Source of the DNA: Sipunculus nudus
Lineage: Eukaryota; Annelida; Sipuncula; Golfingiida; Sipunculidae
Length of the DNA: 64,000 bases
NCBI GenBank assembly: GCA_026874595.1
Contig: JAPPUL010000068.1
Coordinates: 1,563,001-1,627,000, forward strand
Reading direction: 5' to 3'
Made by a program: the position numbers and the translations under genes. The notes under the pieces are model-generated. The model had not been told where the DNA came from and did not search any database. It saw only the letters and a program-made list of their open reading frames with translations. Below are positions 18,748 through 28,128 of the stretch, piece after piece. Numbering within the stretch: position 1 is the first letter of the stretch; every line of letters starts with the position of its first letter.

Positions 18748-19935
18748 GTGAAGAGTTTTTATGAATATATAAGTTTGAAACTAGACAGTTTAAGAAGATA
18801 TGACCTTTATAGAAAGATAAATGACAAAGAAAACAAAATAGGTCCTCGGACTAACGGCATTGAGCTTAATATAGATGCACTTGGCCTTGAGAATTATATA
18901 TGCTTTTCGTCAAATGACTATCTTGGTCTTGCAAATAACGAAGTTGTACTTGACAGAACAATAAAGGAGCTAAAACAATATGGCAGTGGTTCTACGGGCT
19001 CAAGGCTTATATCAGGCAATACAAAAGCTCATGTAAGACTTGAGGATAAGATAGCAAAATATAAGAATAAGGAAAAGGCACTTCTTTTTGGATCTGGGTA
19101 TCTTGCAAATCTGGCATTACTATCAAGTTTAGCGACTTTAAAGGATTTGATACTGGGGGATGAGCTTAATCATGCAAGTATTATGGATGGATGTCGTTTA
19201 TCGCGGGCTTACTTTATAACTTATCCACATTGTGATATGGACTTTATAAGGGACTATTTAAGGAAGGAAAGGCATAAAGCAAGATACGTATTTATAGTTA
19301 CAGATGCATTATTTAGCATGGATGGAGACATAGTTCCACTTAAGGATTTATATGAGATATGTAGTGAGTTTGATGCTATACCGATACTTGACGAAGCGCA
19401 TTCAACAGGGGTATTGGGGCCTAAGGGAGAGGGTATTGAGAGTTTTTTTGGGACAAGTTATTCTGATGGTATAATAATGGGGACATTAAGCAAGGCACTT
19501 GGTAGTTACGGAGCATTTGTTTGTGCTAAAGAGGTTTTGATAGATTATCTTATAAACAAAGCACGGCCCTTTATCTACACAACAGCCCTCTCGCCTGCAG
19601 ATGTACTTAATTCATATCACAGTTTATGCTTAATCGAAGAGAATCCTAAACTAATAGAAGCACTTAGGAACAATATAAGATATATACAAAATGCTTTTAA
19701 AGAGCATCTTTCTGTAAGTTTTACTTCAGAAAGTCCTATACTGCCCATAATACATGGAGACAGGACAATGGAAGTATCAAGGAGCTTATTATCAAAAGGG
19801 CTTTATGTACAAGGCATAAGGCCGCCGACTGTTCCTTATGGCCTTTCTAGATTACGTATTACAATATCAAGCATACATAAAAAAGAAGAGATAGATTATT
19901 TGATAAAGCAGCTTAGACAATTACTTCTAGACTAA
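18748..19935 (+). CDS. bioF: 8-amino-7-oxononanoate synthase (biotin synthesis)
   Basis: PLP-dependent alpha-oxoamine synthase. Visible motifs are FSSNDYLGLA, GSGSTGSRLISGNTKAH, DELNHASIMDGCRLS, DEAHSTGVLGPKGEG and the PLP-lysine loop TLSKALGSYGAFV. The closest relatives by pattern are BioF; 2-amino-3-ketobutyrate ligase (Kbl) is the main alternative. No other bio gene is near. The start is a GTG, chosen because it is preceded by aagga and gives the normal N-terminus. It stands alone with its own upstream region. Confidence 0.88.
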   Translation: MKSFYEYISLKLDSLRRYDLYRKINDKENKIGPRTNGIELNIDALGLENYICFSSNDYLGLANNEVVLDRTIKELKQYGSGSTGSRLISGNTKAHVRLEDKIAKYKNKEKALLFGSGYLANLALLSSLATLKDLILGDELNHASIMDGCRLSRAYFITYPHCDMDFIRDYLRKERHKARYVFIVTDALFSMDGDIVPLKDLYEICSEFDAIPILDEAHSTGVLGPKGEGIESFFGTSYSDGIIMGTLSKALGSYGAFVCAKEVLIDYLINKARPFIYTTALSPADVLNSYHSLCLIEENPKLIEALRNNIRYIQNAFKEHLSVSFTSESPILPIIHGDRTMEVSRSLLSKGLYVQGIRPPTVPYGLSRLRITISSIHKKEEIDYLIKQLRQLLLD

Positions 19936-20210
19936 TTTTAAAAGGATAGACTAAGTAATTAAATATGCCCTAAAAAAAATATATGTTACAAATGTATTAG
20001 TATGATATTAGGATATAGTGTCTTGATGTCCCAATTGTTATACTCAATAAGGCTTTTCTAGGATAGAATCAATAAGAAGCTTGAATTATAAGCTATAGTA
20101 GACACTATGCCCAGTAAAAAAAGTCTTTGTATTTGGTGCTTATTTAATTAAATTAGTAGCGATAAATTCTATATACCATTTATACTTTAAATTTTAGGAG
20201 GAGAGAGATA
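19936..20210 (+). other. 275-base gap: possible structured leader of the outer-membrane barrel gene
   Basis: No gene is seen. ATAGTGTC (20015-20022) can pair with GACACTAT (20101-20108), enclosing a smaller inverted repeat around AAGCTTGAATTATAAGCT. No known riboswitch is recognised. A strong ribosome site (aggaggagagag) lies at the right end. Whether it is transcribed as a leader is inference. Confidence 0.35.
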
Positions 20211-21635
20211 ATGGTAAGATATTGGATATCTTTAATAAGTGTGTCTTTCGTCATGTTAGGCACTCTATTTATGGGGAACGTTGCGTTTTCCATGGAATCA
20301 GTAGATTCAGCTGAATCTATTGACAATGTTGAATCTCTGGGTACAGAGCCTGTAGAAACTGAAGAGGTAAAGCCTGGACAGGATTTTGCACCAACGGTTG
20401 TTCCGACAGGACGTATACAGGGGATTTGGGAACAAGGTATAGCAGGCTCTCAAGACGGAAAAGGAGACGGAACGTTAAAACTAGACCCTGATGGAAAGGA
20501 AGAACAAGGGTCACAGTTTTATCCACGAAGGCTTTTCTTAGGTGCAAAGGGAAAGGTCTTGCCAACAGTAAGCTATTTACTACTAGCTCAAATGCAAGGT
20601 TCAACTGCAAGTATGCTTCGTGCGCATATTACAGTAGATATTCTAGATCAATATCTAAAGGCACGGATGGGGTATATGACAGTTCCTCTTGAAAAAGAGT
20701 CTTTAACAAGTGGCAAACTGCTTTTCAATAATGGAGCAGAGATTTGGGGAGGGTCTCCTAGTGCTGCAGTTATGGGTCTTATGCTATATGGTAGCGCGAT
20801 AAATTCGCAATTGCATTACTATTTGTGGGGAGGAAACGTTAATCGACAAAATCATATGGGAACTCTGTTTTCTAGCGGTTTTGGGAAATGGTACCAGATA
20901 GGGGCAAGGATACAATTTGACTGGTTTAGGCAGTGGAAACATGGTCAGGAATGGTTGCAGTCAAAAGATATGAATGGAACTATAGGTGTTTCATTTAGAT
21001 ATATACCAGCTTTTGAAGAAAAAGATGCTACTAAGCTAGGGTTAGTGCAACACAAAATTGGTGTAAATATAGACCTTGCATTTACAGTAAGTCTTTTCTA
21101 TATACAAGCTGGTTTTGTTTTAGACACAGCAAGCGTGTCTAAGGAAGCTTTAACAACCGCAAACGCAAGTGGTGATGCACGAGCTCATAATCTATATATG
21201 GGATATTTTGTTGACATCGCAGTTACAGTAGCAAACTGGTTTGTGCCTGCAGTTAGGTTTCAAGGACGGGGAGCAAGGATAAGTGGTGGTATAAATCCAG
21301 GAAGTGCTGCAGTGCCGGCAAAAACAACAAGACCAGTTGATCCTACTCAACCAGCTGGTCCTAATAATCATACACATGAGGTTGAGCCTGCTAAAGCGGC
21401 TGTTCCGTCTTCAGCTAGTCTAGGTTCACTAGAGAAAAGCCAGGAGTCTAAGATGGACTTGTTGGTAGTGCTTAACTTCTATCCATGGTCAGGAGGGCAC
21501 AGATTTAAGATACAGCCTGAGTTTGGTATTACTTTGCAGCACCTTAACGGAAAGGGAGATAGTATACTTAAGAATTCAGACGGCAAAGAGTATATGCCAA
21601 TGTATGTTAGAGTAGGGGTTATGCTTAACTTCTAA
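20211..21635 (+). CDS. Outer-membrane beta-barrel protein (porin-like)
   Basis: A signal peptide of about 26 residues ends at VAFS, followed by an acidic linker. Then come amphipathic strands of the type RRLFLGAKGKV, YLLLAQMQG, YLKARMGYMTVP and MNGTIGVSFRYIP, as in phosphate-selective porin O/P-like barrels. The last strand reads MYVRVGVMLNF and ends with Phe, the usual C-terminal signal for barrel assembly. A Pro/Thr/Ala-rich loop with a His-containing stretch (about 360-400) is likely surface exposed. The strong ribosome site and dedicated terminator suggest a well-expressed monocistronic gene. The exact substrate is unknown. Confidence 0.82.
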   Translation: MVRYWISLISVSFVMLGTLFMGNVAFSMESVDSAESIDNVESLGTEPVETEEVKPGQDFAPTVVPTGRIQGIWEQGIAGSQDGKGDGTLKLDPDGKEEQGSQFYPRRLFLGAKGKVLPTVSYLLLAQMQGSTASMLRAHITVDILDQYLKARMGYMTVPLEKESLTSGKLLFNNGAEIWGGSPSAAVMGLMLYGSAINSQLHYYLWGGNVNRQNHMGTLFSSGFGKWYQIGARIQFDWFRQWKHGQEWLQSKDMNGTIGVSFRYIPAFEEKDATKLGLVQHKIGVNIDLAFTVSLFYIQAGFVLDTASVSKEALTTANASGDARAHNLYMGYFVDIAVTVANWFVPAVRFQGRGARISGGINPGSAAVPAKTTRPVDPTQPAGPNNHTHEVEPAKAAVPSSASLGSLEKSQESKMDLLVVLNFYPWSGGHRFKIQPEFGITLQHLNGKGDSILKNSDGKEYMPMYVRVGVMLNF

Positions 21636-21673
21636 GTTTTGTATAACGAAGAAAATAAAAACATATAGACGCT

Positions 21674-21726
21674 AAAGCTGTATAGGATTTGTGTAAAGCA
21701 CTTCCTATGCGGCTTTTGTCTTTTCT
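21674..21726 (+). terminator. Rho-independent terminator after the outer-membrane barrel gene
   Basis: A 14-bp stem with two G-U pairs (arms at about 21674-21687 and 21703-21716) is followed by a T-rich run (tttgtctttt). It lies about 40 bases after the stop codon. Confidence 0.7.
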
Positions 21727-21832
21727 AGGTATGAGTTTAGGTTTACGTAAAAGGTTTCTATAGATTTCTAGTAAATAATTTCTAGTAAGTAGTAAGGTAG
21801 TAGGGCGGTTTTGGATTATTGAGGGTCTTTTT

Positions 21833-22714
21833 ATGTATGCGTCTTTAGTTATGTTTCTAGTAAAAGATAAGTTAGAAAAAGATAAGTTAGAATTAGAAAA
21901 GGAAACACGTGTTTTTATGTATACGCCTTTAGTTATTGCCTTTATAGGACTTTTAGTTTTTAATATGGGCTGTGCCAAGTCTATACAACCTAAAAAGACG
22001 ACATTGAGTATAGAAAAAGAAGATTCGATATCGTTGCTTAAGAAAGGTGATTATTATTACAACAAAAATCCAAGATTAATTAAAAGCGTATTACTCTCTA
22101 TAGATTATTATGATGGTGTTTTGCAAGATGAAAAAGTAACGCCTTTGCAAAAGGGAGAGGCTAACTGGAAGCTAGCTCGTTCGTATGCATATCTAAGCAA
22201 ATATGAGAAGTCAGAAGATAAAAGTGTCTCTTATGCCAAACTTGGTATGGAGTCCTCAAGACAGGCGTTAGATTTATATAAAGAGCAGAATATAGATAAT
22301 GTTGAGGCTTTATATTACAATCTTTTAAACCGCGGGCTTTATTCAAAGTATAATAAACTACAAGGTCTTGCCTTATTAGCTGCTATGAAGAAAGATGCAC
22401 ATATTGTTGCACAGCAGGATAAGAGCTTGGATAATGCAGGAGCGTATAGATTTCTAGGAGTATTATATTATAAGGTGCCAGGATTTATACTTGCTGATGA
22501 CAAATCTAAATATATAGAATATTTTGAAAAGGCATGTGAAATAGCACCTAAATATCCTCCTAATTTATTTTACTATGCAGCATATTTACAGTCAGATGGG
22601 AAAAGACGTAAAAGTCTTAAGTATGTACGACAACTATTAAAAATAAGAAATATGCATGAAGATTTTAAGGGAGAACTAGAATATTGGAAAAAGCGTGCAA
22701 GGAAGCTTCTCTAA
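21833..22714 (+). CDS. TPR-type lipoprotein, TatT-like
   Basis: A helical-repeat lipoprotein resembling the periplasmic T-component (TatT) of TRAP transporters. The lipobox LVFNMGC gives the lipidated Cys at residue 47 counted from the first ATG. Helical repeats follow, including GEANWKLARSYAYLS, GAYRFLGVLYYKVPGF and FEKACEIAPKYPPNLFYYAAYL. The start is uncertain. The ATG at 21917 gives a short signal peptide, but the upstream ATG has a better ribosome site and supplies a basic n-region. The sequence around the two ATGs is itself a near-repeat 84 bases apart. No TRAP permease is nearby. Confidence 0.75.
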   Translation: MYASLVMFLVKDKLEKDKLELEKETRVFMYTPLVIAFIGLLVFNMGCAKSIQPKKTTLSIEKEDSISLLKKGDYYYNKNPRLIKSVLLSIDYYDGVLQDEKVTPLQKGEANWKLARSYAYLSKYEKSEDKSVSYAKLGMESSRQALDLYKEQNIDNVEALYYNLLNRGLYSKYNKLQGLALLAAMKKDAHIVAQQDKSLDNAGAYRFLGVLYYKVPGFILADDKSKYIEYFEKACEIAPKYPPNLFYYAAYLQSDGKRRKSLKYVRQLLKIRNMHEDFKGELEYWKKRARKLL

Positions 22715-22806
22715 ATTATAGTTTGCTATCCTTGACGCCTCTTCTTTTCAACATCTATTACCAACATCTTCTTTTGAACCTTCGCCCCGCTTTAGCCACT
22801 TTAGCT

Positions 22807-24714
22807 TTACTCTCTAAGAATAGGCCACGATGCTACTCCCGTAAGGTCCCAAATTCCAGTGTCCCAGCCTGTAAATGTATTTTGTGTAATTTTGGCTTCG
22901 TCTATAGCAGTTACTCCGTCTGCTACGTTATTTGTAGAAGAACTACTCCCAACATTTTTGCCAGGCTCATTAAGCTTTAGTACAAAACAGTTAGTTATTG
23001 AGTTTACATTAAAGCCGATGAAACGACCAAGTTCTGTACGCTTTCCAGTTGCTTTAAGAGTTTGTGCAGTTGAATAGCTATATTCTACTTTATTACGATT
23101 AAAACCAATAAACCCTCCTGTTATCGCATAGGCATTCTTGCTTATGGCAGTTGTAACTTTACTCCTTGAATAGCTATGTTTTACTTCCTTATTATTAAGT
23201 CCTATAAGCCCGCCTGAGTAAACATCTATACCACCTTCAGCTTTAACATTACCCGTTGAATAGCTATATTCTACTTTACTATAACTTACGCCAATAAGAC
23301 CCCCTGCAATAGCATGTCCCTCTTCACTTATAGCGCTAACTACACTCTTTGAATAGCTATGTTCTACTTTTGCATCCTGAACATCACCAACAAGGCCAGT
23401 GTAAACAACCAAATTATTAACAAAGCTATATTTTTCTCCTCCCTCGTTAATTCCAAGAAGTCCGCCTGATATGGCCTCTTTTGTTTTACTTCTTGCACTA
23501 ACTCTGCCTGTTGCATAACTATTTGTTATTTCGCTATTCCAAGTGTGGCCAAGAAGTCCGCCTGCATACGCTGCCCCATCTATTCCTTCAGCTGTAACAC
23601 TACTAGTTGAAGAGCTATCTTTTACTGTGCAATCCCAAGCAAAGCCAACAAGTCCTCCCGCATACGCCTCTACTGTATGACTTTTTGCTATCACTGTGCC
23701 TGTCGCTGCAGTATCTCGTAGTAGTCCTTTTGGGCTATTGCCTATAAGTCCTCCCGCATATGCTGCTCCTTTTGTACTCGTCCCAATTGCTATGCCCATT
23801 GCACTGCTTTCTTCTACATTGGCACTCTCGACATTTTCACCTATAAGACCCCCTACATACGCTATCTTGCCATGAGCTGTCACATTTACATCTCCTATTG
23901 TATGACTCCTGAATATTGGGCTTGTATTCTTTCCTATAAGGCCTCCTGCATAAGCAGAAGCATCTTTACTTGTTACTTTTGCATCGCCTGTTGCAACGCT
24001 ATTGTGTACTGGGCCTTTATTATAGCCGATAAGGCCTCCTGCATAAGTGTCTCCTGAATTTATTGTATGAACATCTCCTGTTGCATGACCAAGTATTACT
24101 ACCCCTTCATTAAGCCCAATAAGTCCTCCTATCATTTGCCCGCCTTCAATATTAACTTCTGAATACAATTTTGAGACACCCTTTCCTTTATTATGCCCAA
24201 TAAGCCCGCCTGAAACGCTATTAGAATCGGTATTCGTAACAAGTTTCTTTTTTGGGTTATATAGTCTTATGTTAGTTAGCTTAGCTTTATTTTCACCTGC
24301 AAGTACTCCTGTTGAGGTACCTGATAGGGTAATATCATTTTCTAAGCGTATCTTTAAATCTTTAATTTCTGAGCTCTCTTCAATCGTTTTAAATAAAGCA
24401 CTTGAGCCTCTTACAAAAGATTTTATTATAATAGTTTTATTGTTTCCGTTTAGTTTGCCTTTGAATGAAGAAATAGTTTCTAAACCCTCTAGTGTAATAT
24501 CTCCTGCTAGGATAAATGAATCGCTTTCTTTTGCAGAACTTAGTTTAGTCGTAAACTCTTCGCCTGTAGTTATCTCCTGTACTCCTGCATCACTCACAAA
24601 AGTTATATCATCTTGTGTTGGACTAAGAAAAGTAGCAGTATCTTGACCACATGAAGATATAAAGATAGTAGTTGACATAAGAAATGTCAGATTTAATAAA
24701 AAACGTATTCTCAT
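22807..24714 (-). CDS. GLUG-repeat surface lipoprotein (635 aa)
   Basis: A lipobox signal (STTIFISSC, Cys22) puts this on a membrane surface. Residues about 50-150 form the lead-in of a beta-helix (DITLEGLETISSFKGKL, then NNKTIIIKS and STGVLAGEN). About 12 GLUG-type repeats follow, each with GG-Leu/Phe-hydrophobic-Gly, e.g. AGGLIGYNKG and ITNSYATGRVSA, spaced roughly 25-45 residues apart. The C-terminal block (GRFIGFN, PGKNVG, TFTGWD, W...WP) is shared with the next two lipoproteins. GLUG repeats occur in adhesins and surface proteins; the ligand is unknown. The ribosome site gaggagg is ideal. It converges on the TPR lipoprotein gene. Confidence 0.85.
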   Translation of the reverse strand: MRIRFLLNLTFLMSTTIFISSCGQDTATFLSPTQDDITFVSDAGVQEITTGEEFTTKLSSAKESDSFILAGDITLEGLETISSFKGKLNGNNKTIIIKSFVRGSSALFKTIEESSEIKDLKIRLENDITLSGTSTGVLAGENKAKLTNIRLYNPKKKLVTNTDSNSVSGGLIGHNKGKGVSKLYSEVNIEGGQMIGGLIGLNEGVVILGHATGDVHTINSGDTYAGGLIGYNKGPVHNSVATGDAKVTSKDASAYAGGLIGKNTSPIFRSHTIGDVNVTAHGKIAYVGGLIGENVESANVEESSAMGIAIGTSTKGAAYAGGLIGNSPKGLLRDTAATGTVIAKSHTVEAYAGGLVGFAWDCTVKDSSSTSSVTAEGIDGAAYAGGLLGHTWNSEITNSYATGRVSARSKTKEAISGGLLGINEGGEKYSFVNNLVVYTGLVGDVQDAKVEHSYSKSVVSAISEEGHAIAGGLIGVSYSKVEYSYSTGNVKAEGGIDVYSGGLIGLNNKEVKHSYSRSKVTTAISKNAYAITGGFIGFNRNKVEYSYSTAQTLKATGKRTELGRFIGFNVNSITNCFVLKLNEPGKNVGSSSSTNNVADGVTAIDEAKITQNTFTGWDTGIWDLTGVASWPILRE

Positions 24715-24807
24715 AACGTCCTCCTCTTTATAGCTTTATAGCTTAAATTGTTGATATATCTAAAAGTACAAACAATAGCTAAATAAGTATAGGAAAAATA
24801 ATATAAT

Positions 24808-24841
24808 GAGGATATAATGAGGATATAATGTAGGATATAAT
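24808..24841. repeat. 11-bp minisatellite, copy-number variable
   Basis: The unit gaggatataat occurs twice here plus one variant, and four times at 28608-28651 in copy 2 of the duplication. The copy number therefore changed after the duplication. Confidence 0.85.
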
Positions 24842-24889
24842 GTAGGACTGATGTTGGGGGTTTAAGCTCGATTGTAATAAGGGGAATAA

Positions 24890-24924
24890 GCTTGCAAGAC
24901 TTTATAAATTAAAGCCTTACAAGC
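24890..24924 (-). terminator. Strong stem-loop after the GLUG lipoprotein gene (copy 1)
   Basis: A 15-bp stem with two G-U pairs and a 5-base loop lies 20 bases after the lipoprotein stop codon. The same hairpin is at 28700-28734. There is no clean T-run, so a terminator or mRNA-stabilising role is inferred from position and conservation. Confidence 0.5.
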
Positions 24925-24944
24925 GTTGTTATTTAATGTGTTAT

Positions 24945-26759
24945 TTAAAATTTAGGAGTTGGCCATTTGTCCGCTTCAAAATTCCAATTATCAGGGTTCA
25001 AGCTAAAAGTGTCTGCTTCAATGGCACTTGTTTCTATTGCATTTACTCCGTCTGCTGCGTCTTCTGTAGAAGCGCTATTACCAACATTCTTACCCGGATC
25101 TGCAATCTTTAGTACATAAGAGGAAGTTATAGTACCTGTATTAGATCCAATAAAGCGACCACGATGGATTGCCTTAGCTGCTGTGATCGTTTCTGCAGTC
25201 GAATAGCTATATGCTACCGTGCCACCACTATTTTCGCCAATAAGTCCTCCAACTGCCCCAGTGCTGGTTGTACTAATATTAACTTGTGAGGAGCAGTCGC
25301 TTACACTATTATTGTTCTTGCCAATAAGCCCTCCTACAGGCTGATCGCTAGTATTAGCAGTTACAGTATGCTTTCCCTGGATATGTACCTTCTCTACCTT
25401 TCCATCATTTTCACCTGCAAGCACGCCACTAGGGATCCCATTATTAGTCAATGTAACATCGTTTGCTAACTTTATCTTTAAGTTTTTAACCTCGCCTGTT
25501 GGGTTAATAATGCCAATTAAAGCATTCCCATTAAGCGATTTTATTGTAATCGTTTTACCATTACCATCAATTGTGCCGTTAAGTGTAGCAATAGTGTTAA
25601 AGTTTTCTAGCGTAATGTCTGCTTGTAGTGTGTATGTCTGTCCTGCGGTAAGGGTATGTACATTGCTAAAGTCTCGTAGAATGTTTGAGCGTATACCATC
25701 AACTTGAGTTTTCAAGTCATTTGCTTTAGTTATTGCTGTCTTTGTGTTGGTTGCGGTCTCTGCTTTACTCTTTGCCTCAAGAGCTTTCGTTTTTGCGGTA
25801 TCTGCTTTAGCTTTTGCGTCGTCTGCTTTAGTTAAAGTTTTGTCCTTTTCATCGTCTGCGGCCTTTATTGCAGCGTCTGCGGCCTTTATTGCATCGTCTG
25901 CGGCCTTTATTGCAGCGTTTATCGGCCCTATTTCATTTTCTGCGGGCGTTATTGCAGCGTCTGCGTCATTTATTGCGTCATTTATTGCATTGCGTGCGCT
26001 TTGAGGAATAGTGTTTATATTATCTTGAATCTCTTTAACAGTCTTCTTAGCATCGTCAAAATCTTTGACTATCTTTTGTGCTGCCGCTAAATCAGCTTTT
26101 GCCTCGCGTTGCGGAGTCTTTGCCTCGTTTATTCTAGATTCTGCTATTTCGTTTACTTTATTTTGTGCGGCATCTGCTTTAGTTATTACTGTCTTTGTGT
26201 TGGTTGCGGCATCTGCTTTACTCTTTGCCTCAAGAGCTTTCGTTTTTGCGGTATCTGCTTTAGCTTTTGCGTCGTCTGCTTTAGCTTTAGTTTTGTCTTC
26301 CTCAGCAGCCTTTATTGCATCGTCTGCGGCCTTTATTGCATCGTCTGCGGCCTTTATTGCAGCGTTTATCGGCCCTATTTCATTGTCTGCGGGCGTTATT
26401 GCCGCCTCTGCGTCATTTATGTTATTCTGTATTTCGTTACCTTGCCAGCTAGGAATTAATTTACCACTTAGATCAGTTTTAATATTGGCAACAGTCTTCT
26501 TAGCATCGTCAAAATCTTTGACTATCTTTTTTGCTGGCGCTAAATCATCTTTTGCCTCGCGTTGCTGAGTCTTTGCCTCGTTTATTGCCGTGGTTATAGG
26601 CCCTGCTTGTCCGCTTTGCCCTGCTTGTCCGCTTTGCCCTGCTTGTCCGCTTTGCCCTGAAGGTTTATCTCCTGCCGATGATGTAGCATCATTCTTACAT
26701 GAAGCCATAAAGACAGTTAGTGATAAAAGAAATATCATAAAGATTGTTTGCATTTTCAT
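24945..26759 (-). CDS. Lipoprotein with duplicated coiled-coil module and GLUG beta-helix
   Basis: Lipobox TVFMASC (Cys21), then a GQSGQA linker repeated three times. Next come two tandem modules of about 150 residues (about 59-207 and 209-347), each beginning INEAKT and containing AAIKAADDAIKAAD and DDAKAKADTAKTKALEAKSK, a strongly helical, Ala/Lys/Asp-rich coiled coil. The beta-helix lead-in (DITLENFNTIATLNG) and a few GLUG repeats fill 370-540, and the shared C-terminal block (GRFIGSN, PGKNVG) ends the protein. The coiled coil probably lifts the GLUG head away from the membrane; that is inference. Its first 53 residues are those of the gene at 28774-30072. Confidence 0.88.
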   Translation of the reverse strand: MKMQTIFMIFLLSLTVFMASCKNDATSSAGDKPSGQSGQAGQSGQAGQSGQAGPITTAINEAKTQQREAKDDLAPAKKIVKDFDDAKKTVANIKTDLSGKLIPSWQGNEIQNNINDAEAAITPADNEIGPINAAIKAADDAIKAADDAIKAAEEDKTKAKADDAKAKADTAKTKALEAKSKADAATNTKTVITKADAAQNKVNEIAESRINEAKTPQREAKADLAAAQKIVKDFDDAKKTVKEIQDNINTIPQSARNAINDAINDADAAITPAENEIGPINAAIKAADDAIKAADAAIKAADDEKDKTLTKADDAKAKADTAKTKALEAKSKAETATNTKTAITKANDLKTQVDGIRSNILRDFSNVHTLTAGQTYTLQADITLENFNTIATLNGTIDGNGKTITIKSLNGNALIGIINPTGEVKNLKIKLANDVTLTNNGIPSGVLAGENDGKVEKVHIQGKHTVTANTSDQPVGGLIGKNNNSVSDCSSQVNISTTSTGAVGGLIGENSGGTVAYSYSTAETITAAKAIHRGRFIGSNTGTITSSYVLKIADPGKNVGNSASTEDAADGVNAIETSAIEADTFSLNPDNWNFEADKWPTPKF

Positions 26760-26915
26760 TTGACTCTCCTCTCTTTAGCTATACTAGATTATAGCTAGAT
26801 TTTATTTTCTATAAAGATATCTCAAAACATGCTAATAGTCCAAGAAATATATTATTTTTTTGTTTTTAATCTCACATTGATATACTTAAACTTAGGCCAA
26901 CTAAATAAATAACTT

Positions 26916-27863
26916 TTACATAAACTCAAAGCCTGAAACGCCTTTTAGTAAATCTATATTTTCTCTATACTTTTTCGAATTAGTCTTAAGTAAGTTAAGC
27001 TCCTCAGAGCTTAGTTTAAGCTCAATTATCTTTTCAATCCCATTTCTACCGAGTATTGCAGGAACCCCAAGTGCACAATCCTTTATTCCATATTCGCCAT
27101 CTAGTATGCATGATGACAAGAATATATTATTTTGTTCACGGATTATTGATTCTACCATTCTACAAACTGCAGCCCCAGGTGCATAATATGCACTGCCTTT
27201 CTTAAGTAGGGATACTATCTCAGCTCCTCCATTTTGAGCTCGTTTGTTTAATCTATCTATAGTCTCTTTATCGAGTAGTTCGGTTATAGGTATCCCTCCA
27301 ACAGTAGTATATCTAGGAAGCGGTATCATCTGATCTCCATGTCCGCCCAGGATCATAGCATTTATATTCTTTACAGATACATTAAGTTCCATAGCAATAA
27401 AGCTTTCAAGTCGAGAGGTGTCAAGTGCTCCCGCCATGCCGATAACTTTATTACGCCCTAAGTTCAACCTCTTGTATGTAAGATAAGTCATAATATCAAC
27501 AGGATTTGATACAACGATTACTAAGGCATCCGGTGCATATTTTGTTATGTTATCCGATATCCCTTTAACTATATCACCATTCACCTTTAAAAGGTCAAGG
27601 CGATCCATATTTGGTTTTCTCGGAAGCCCTGCTGTTACTACGATTATCTCAGAACCTTTAAGTCCCCTGTAATCTGTTGTCCCTTCTATTTGTGCATCAA
27701 ATCCTAAAACAGGTGAGGACTCATACATGTCTAGGGCTATTCCTTCAGGATAATCTTTTATTATGTCAAATAATTTTATATCACCAAGTTCCATTTGGGC
27801 CATATATAGTGCTGTTGTTGCTCCTACATTGCCAGCACCTATTACGCTTATCTTTGTTCTCAC
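26916..27863 (-). CDS. mdh: Malate dehydrogenase, LDH-like type (intact copy)
   Basis: Cytosolic NAD-dependent oxidation of malate to oxaloacetate. The N-terminal Rossmann motif is GAGNVGATTALYMA. The substrate loop GLPRKPNMDR carries the Arg typical of malate rather than lactate specificity. The catalytic His is in GGHGDQMIPLPRY at about residue 174. The GTG start is chosen because aggagg lies 9 bases before it. This is the only complete mdh of the pair; the second copy at 30188 is frameshifted. A short unit ccttatcccttactat is tandemly repeated just upstream. Confidence 0.95.
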   Translation of the reverse strand: MRTKISVIGAGNVGATTALYMAQMELGDIKLFDIIKDYPEGIALDMYESSPVLGFDAQIEGTTDYRGLKGSEIIVVTAGLPRKPNMDRLDLLKVNGDIVKGISDNITKYAPDALVIVVSNPVDIMTYLTYKRLNLGRNKVIGMAGALDTSRLESFIAMELNVSVKNINAMILGGHGDQMIPLPRYTTVGGIPITELLDKETIDRLNKRAQNGGAEIVSLLKKGSAYYAPGAAVCRMVESIIREQNNIFLSSCILDGEYGIKDCALGVPAILGRNGIEKIIELKLSSEELNLLKTNSKKYRENIDLLKGVSGFEFM

Positions 27864-27919
27864 TATACTTCATCCTCCTAACTCTATTGTTAATTTAAAA
27901 TATTATATCTTTCCTTTAT

Positions 27920-27952
27920 CCTTATCCCTTACTATCCTTATCCCTTTACTAT
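27920..27952. repeat. 16/17-bp minisatellite upstream of mdh (2 units)
   Basis: Two units of ccttatccctt(t)actat. The equivalent place in copy 2 (31181-31246) has four units. Confidence 0.88.
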
Positions 27953-28060
27953 CTTACAAATCAATATAAATATACTATTTACGTTCTTTTAGCATATTAA
28001 ATTATTAAACTAACTTATATATTTTTCTTTAAGACATTTTCAAAAAGTTAGCCTCTTGTT

Positions 28061-28128
28061 ATCCTCTTTCAAAAGTTATCCTCTTTCAAAAGTTATCCTC
28101 TTTCAAAAGTTATCCTCTTTCAAATAGC
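28061..28128. repeat. 17-bp tandem repeat at the 3' end of holA (4 units)
   Basis: The unit atcctctttcaaaagtt is present three times plus a variant that encodes the end of HolA. Copy 2 (about 31356-31406) has one unit fewer. Confidence 0.88.

Noticed and set aside
22684-22980. 98-aa plus-strand frame at the end of the TPR lipoprotein
   Set aside because: It runs antisense into the GLUG lipoprotein gene and has no ribosome site or recognisable pattern.
25744-26568. Long Ala/Ser/Phe plus-strand frames across the lipoprotein gene
   Set aside because: They are antisense shadows of the Ala/Lys/Asp coiled-coil repeats, which leave all frames open.
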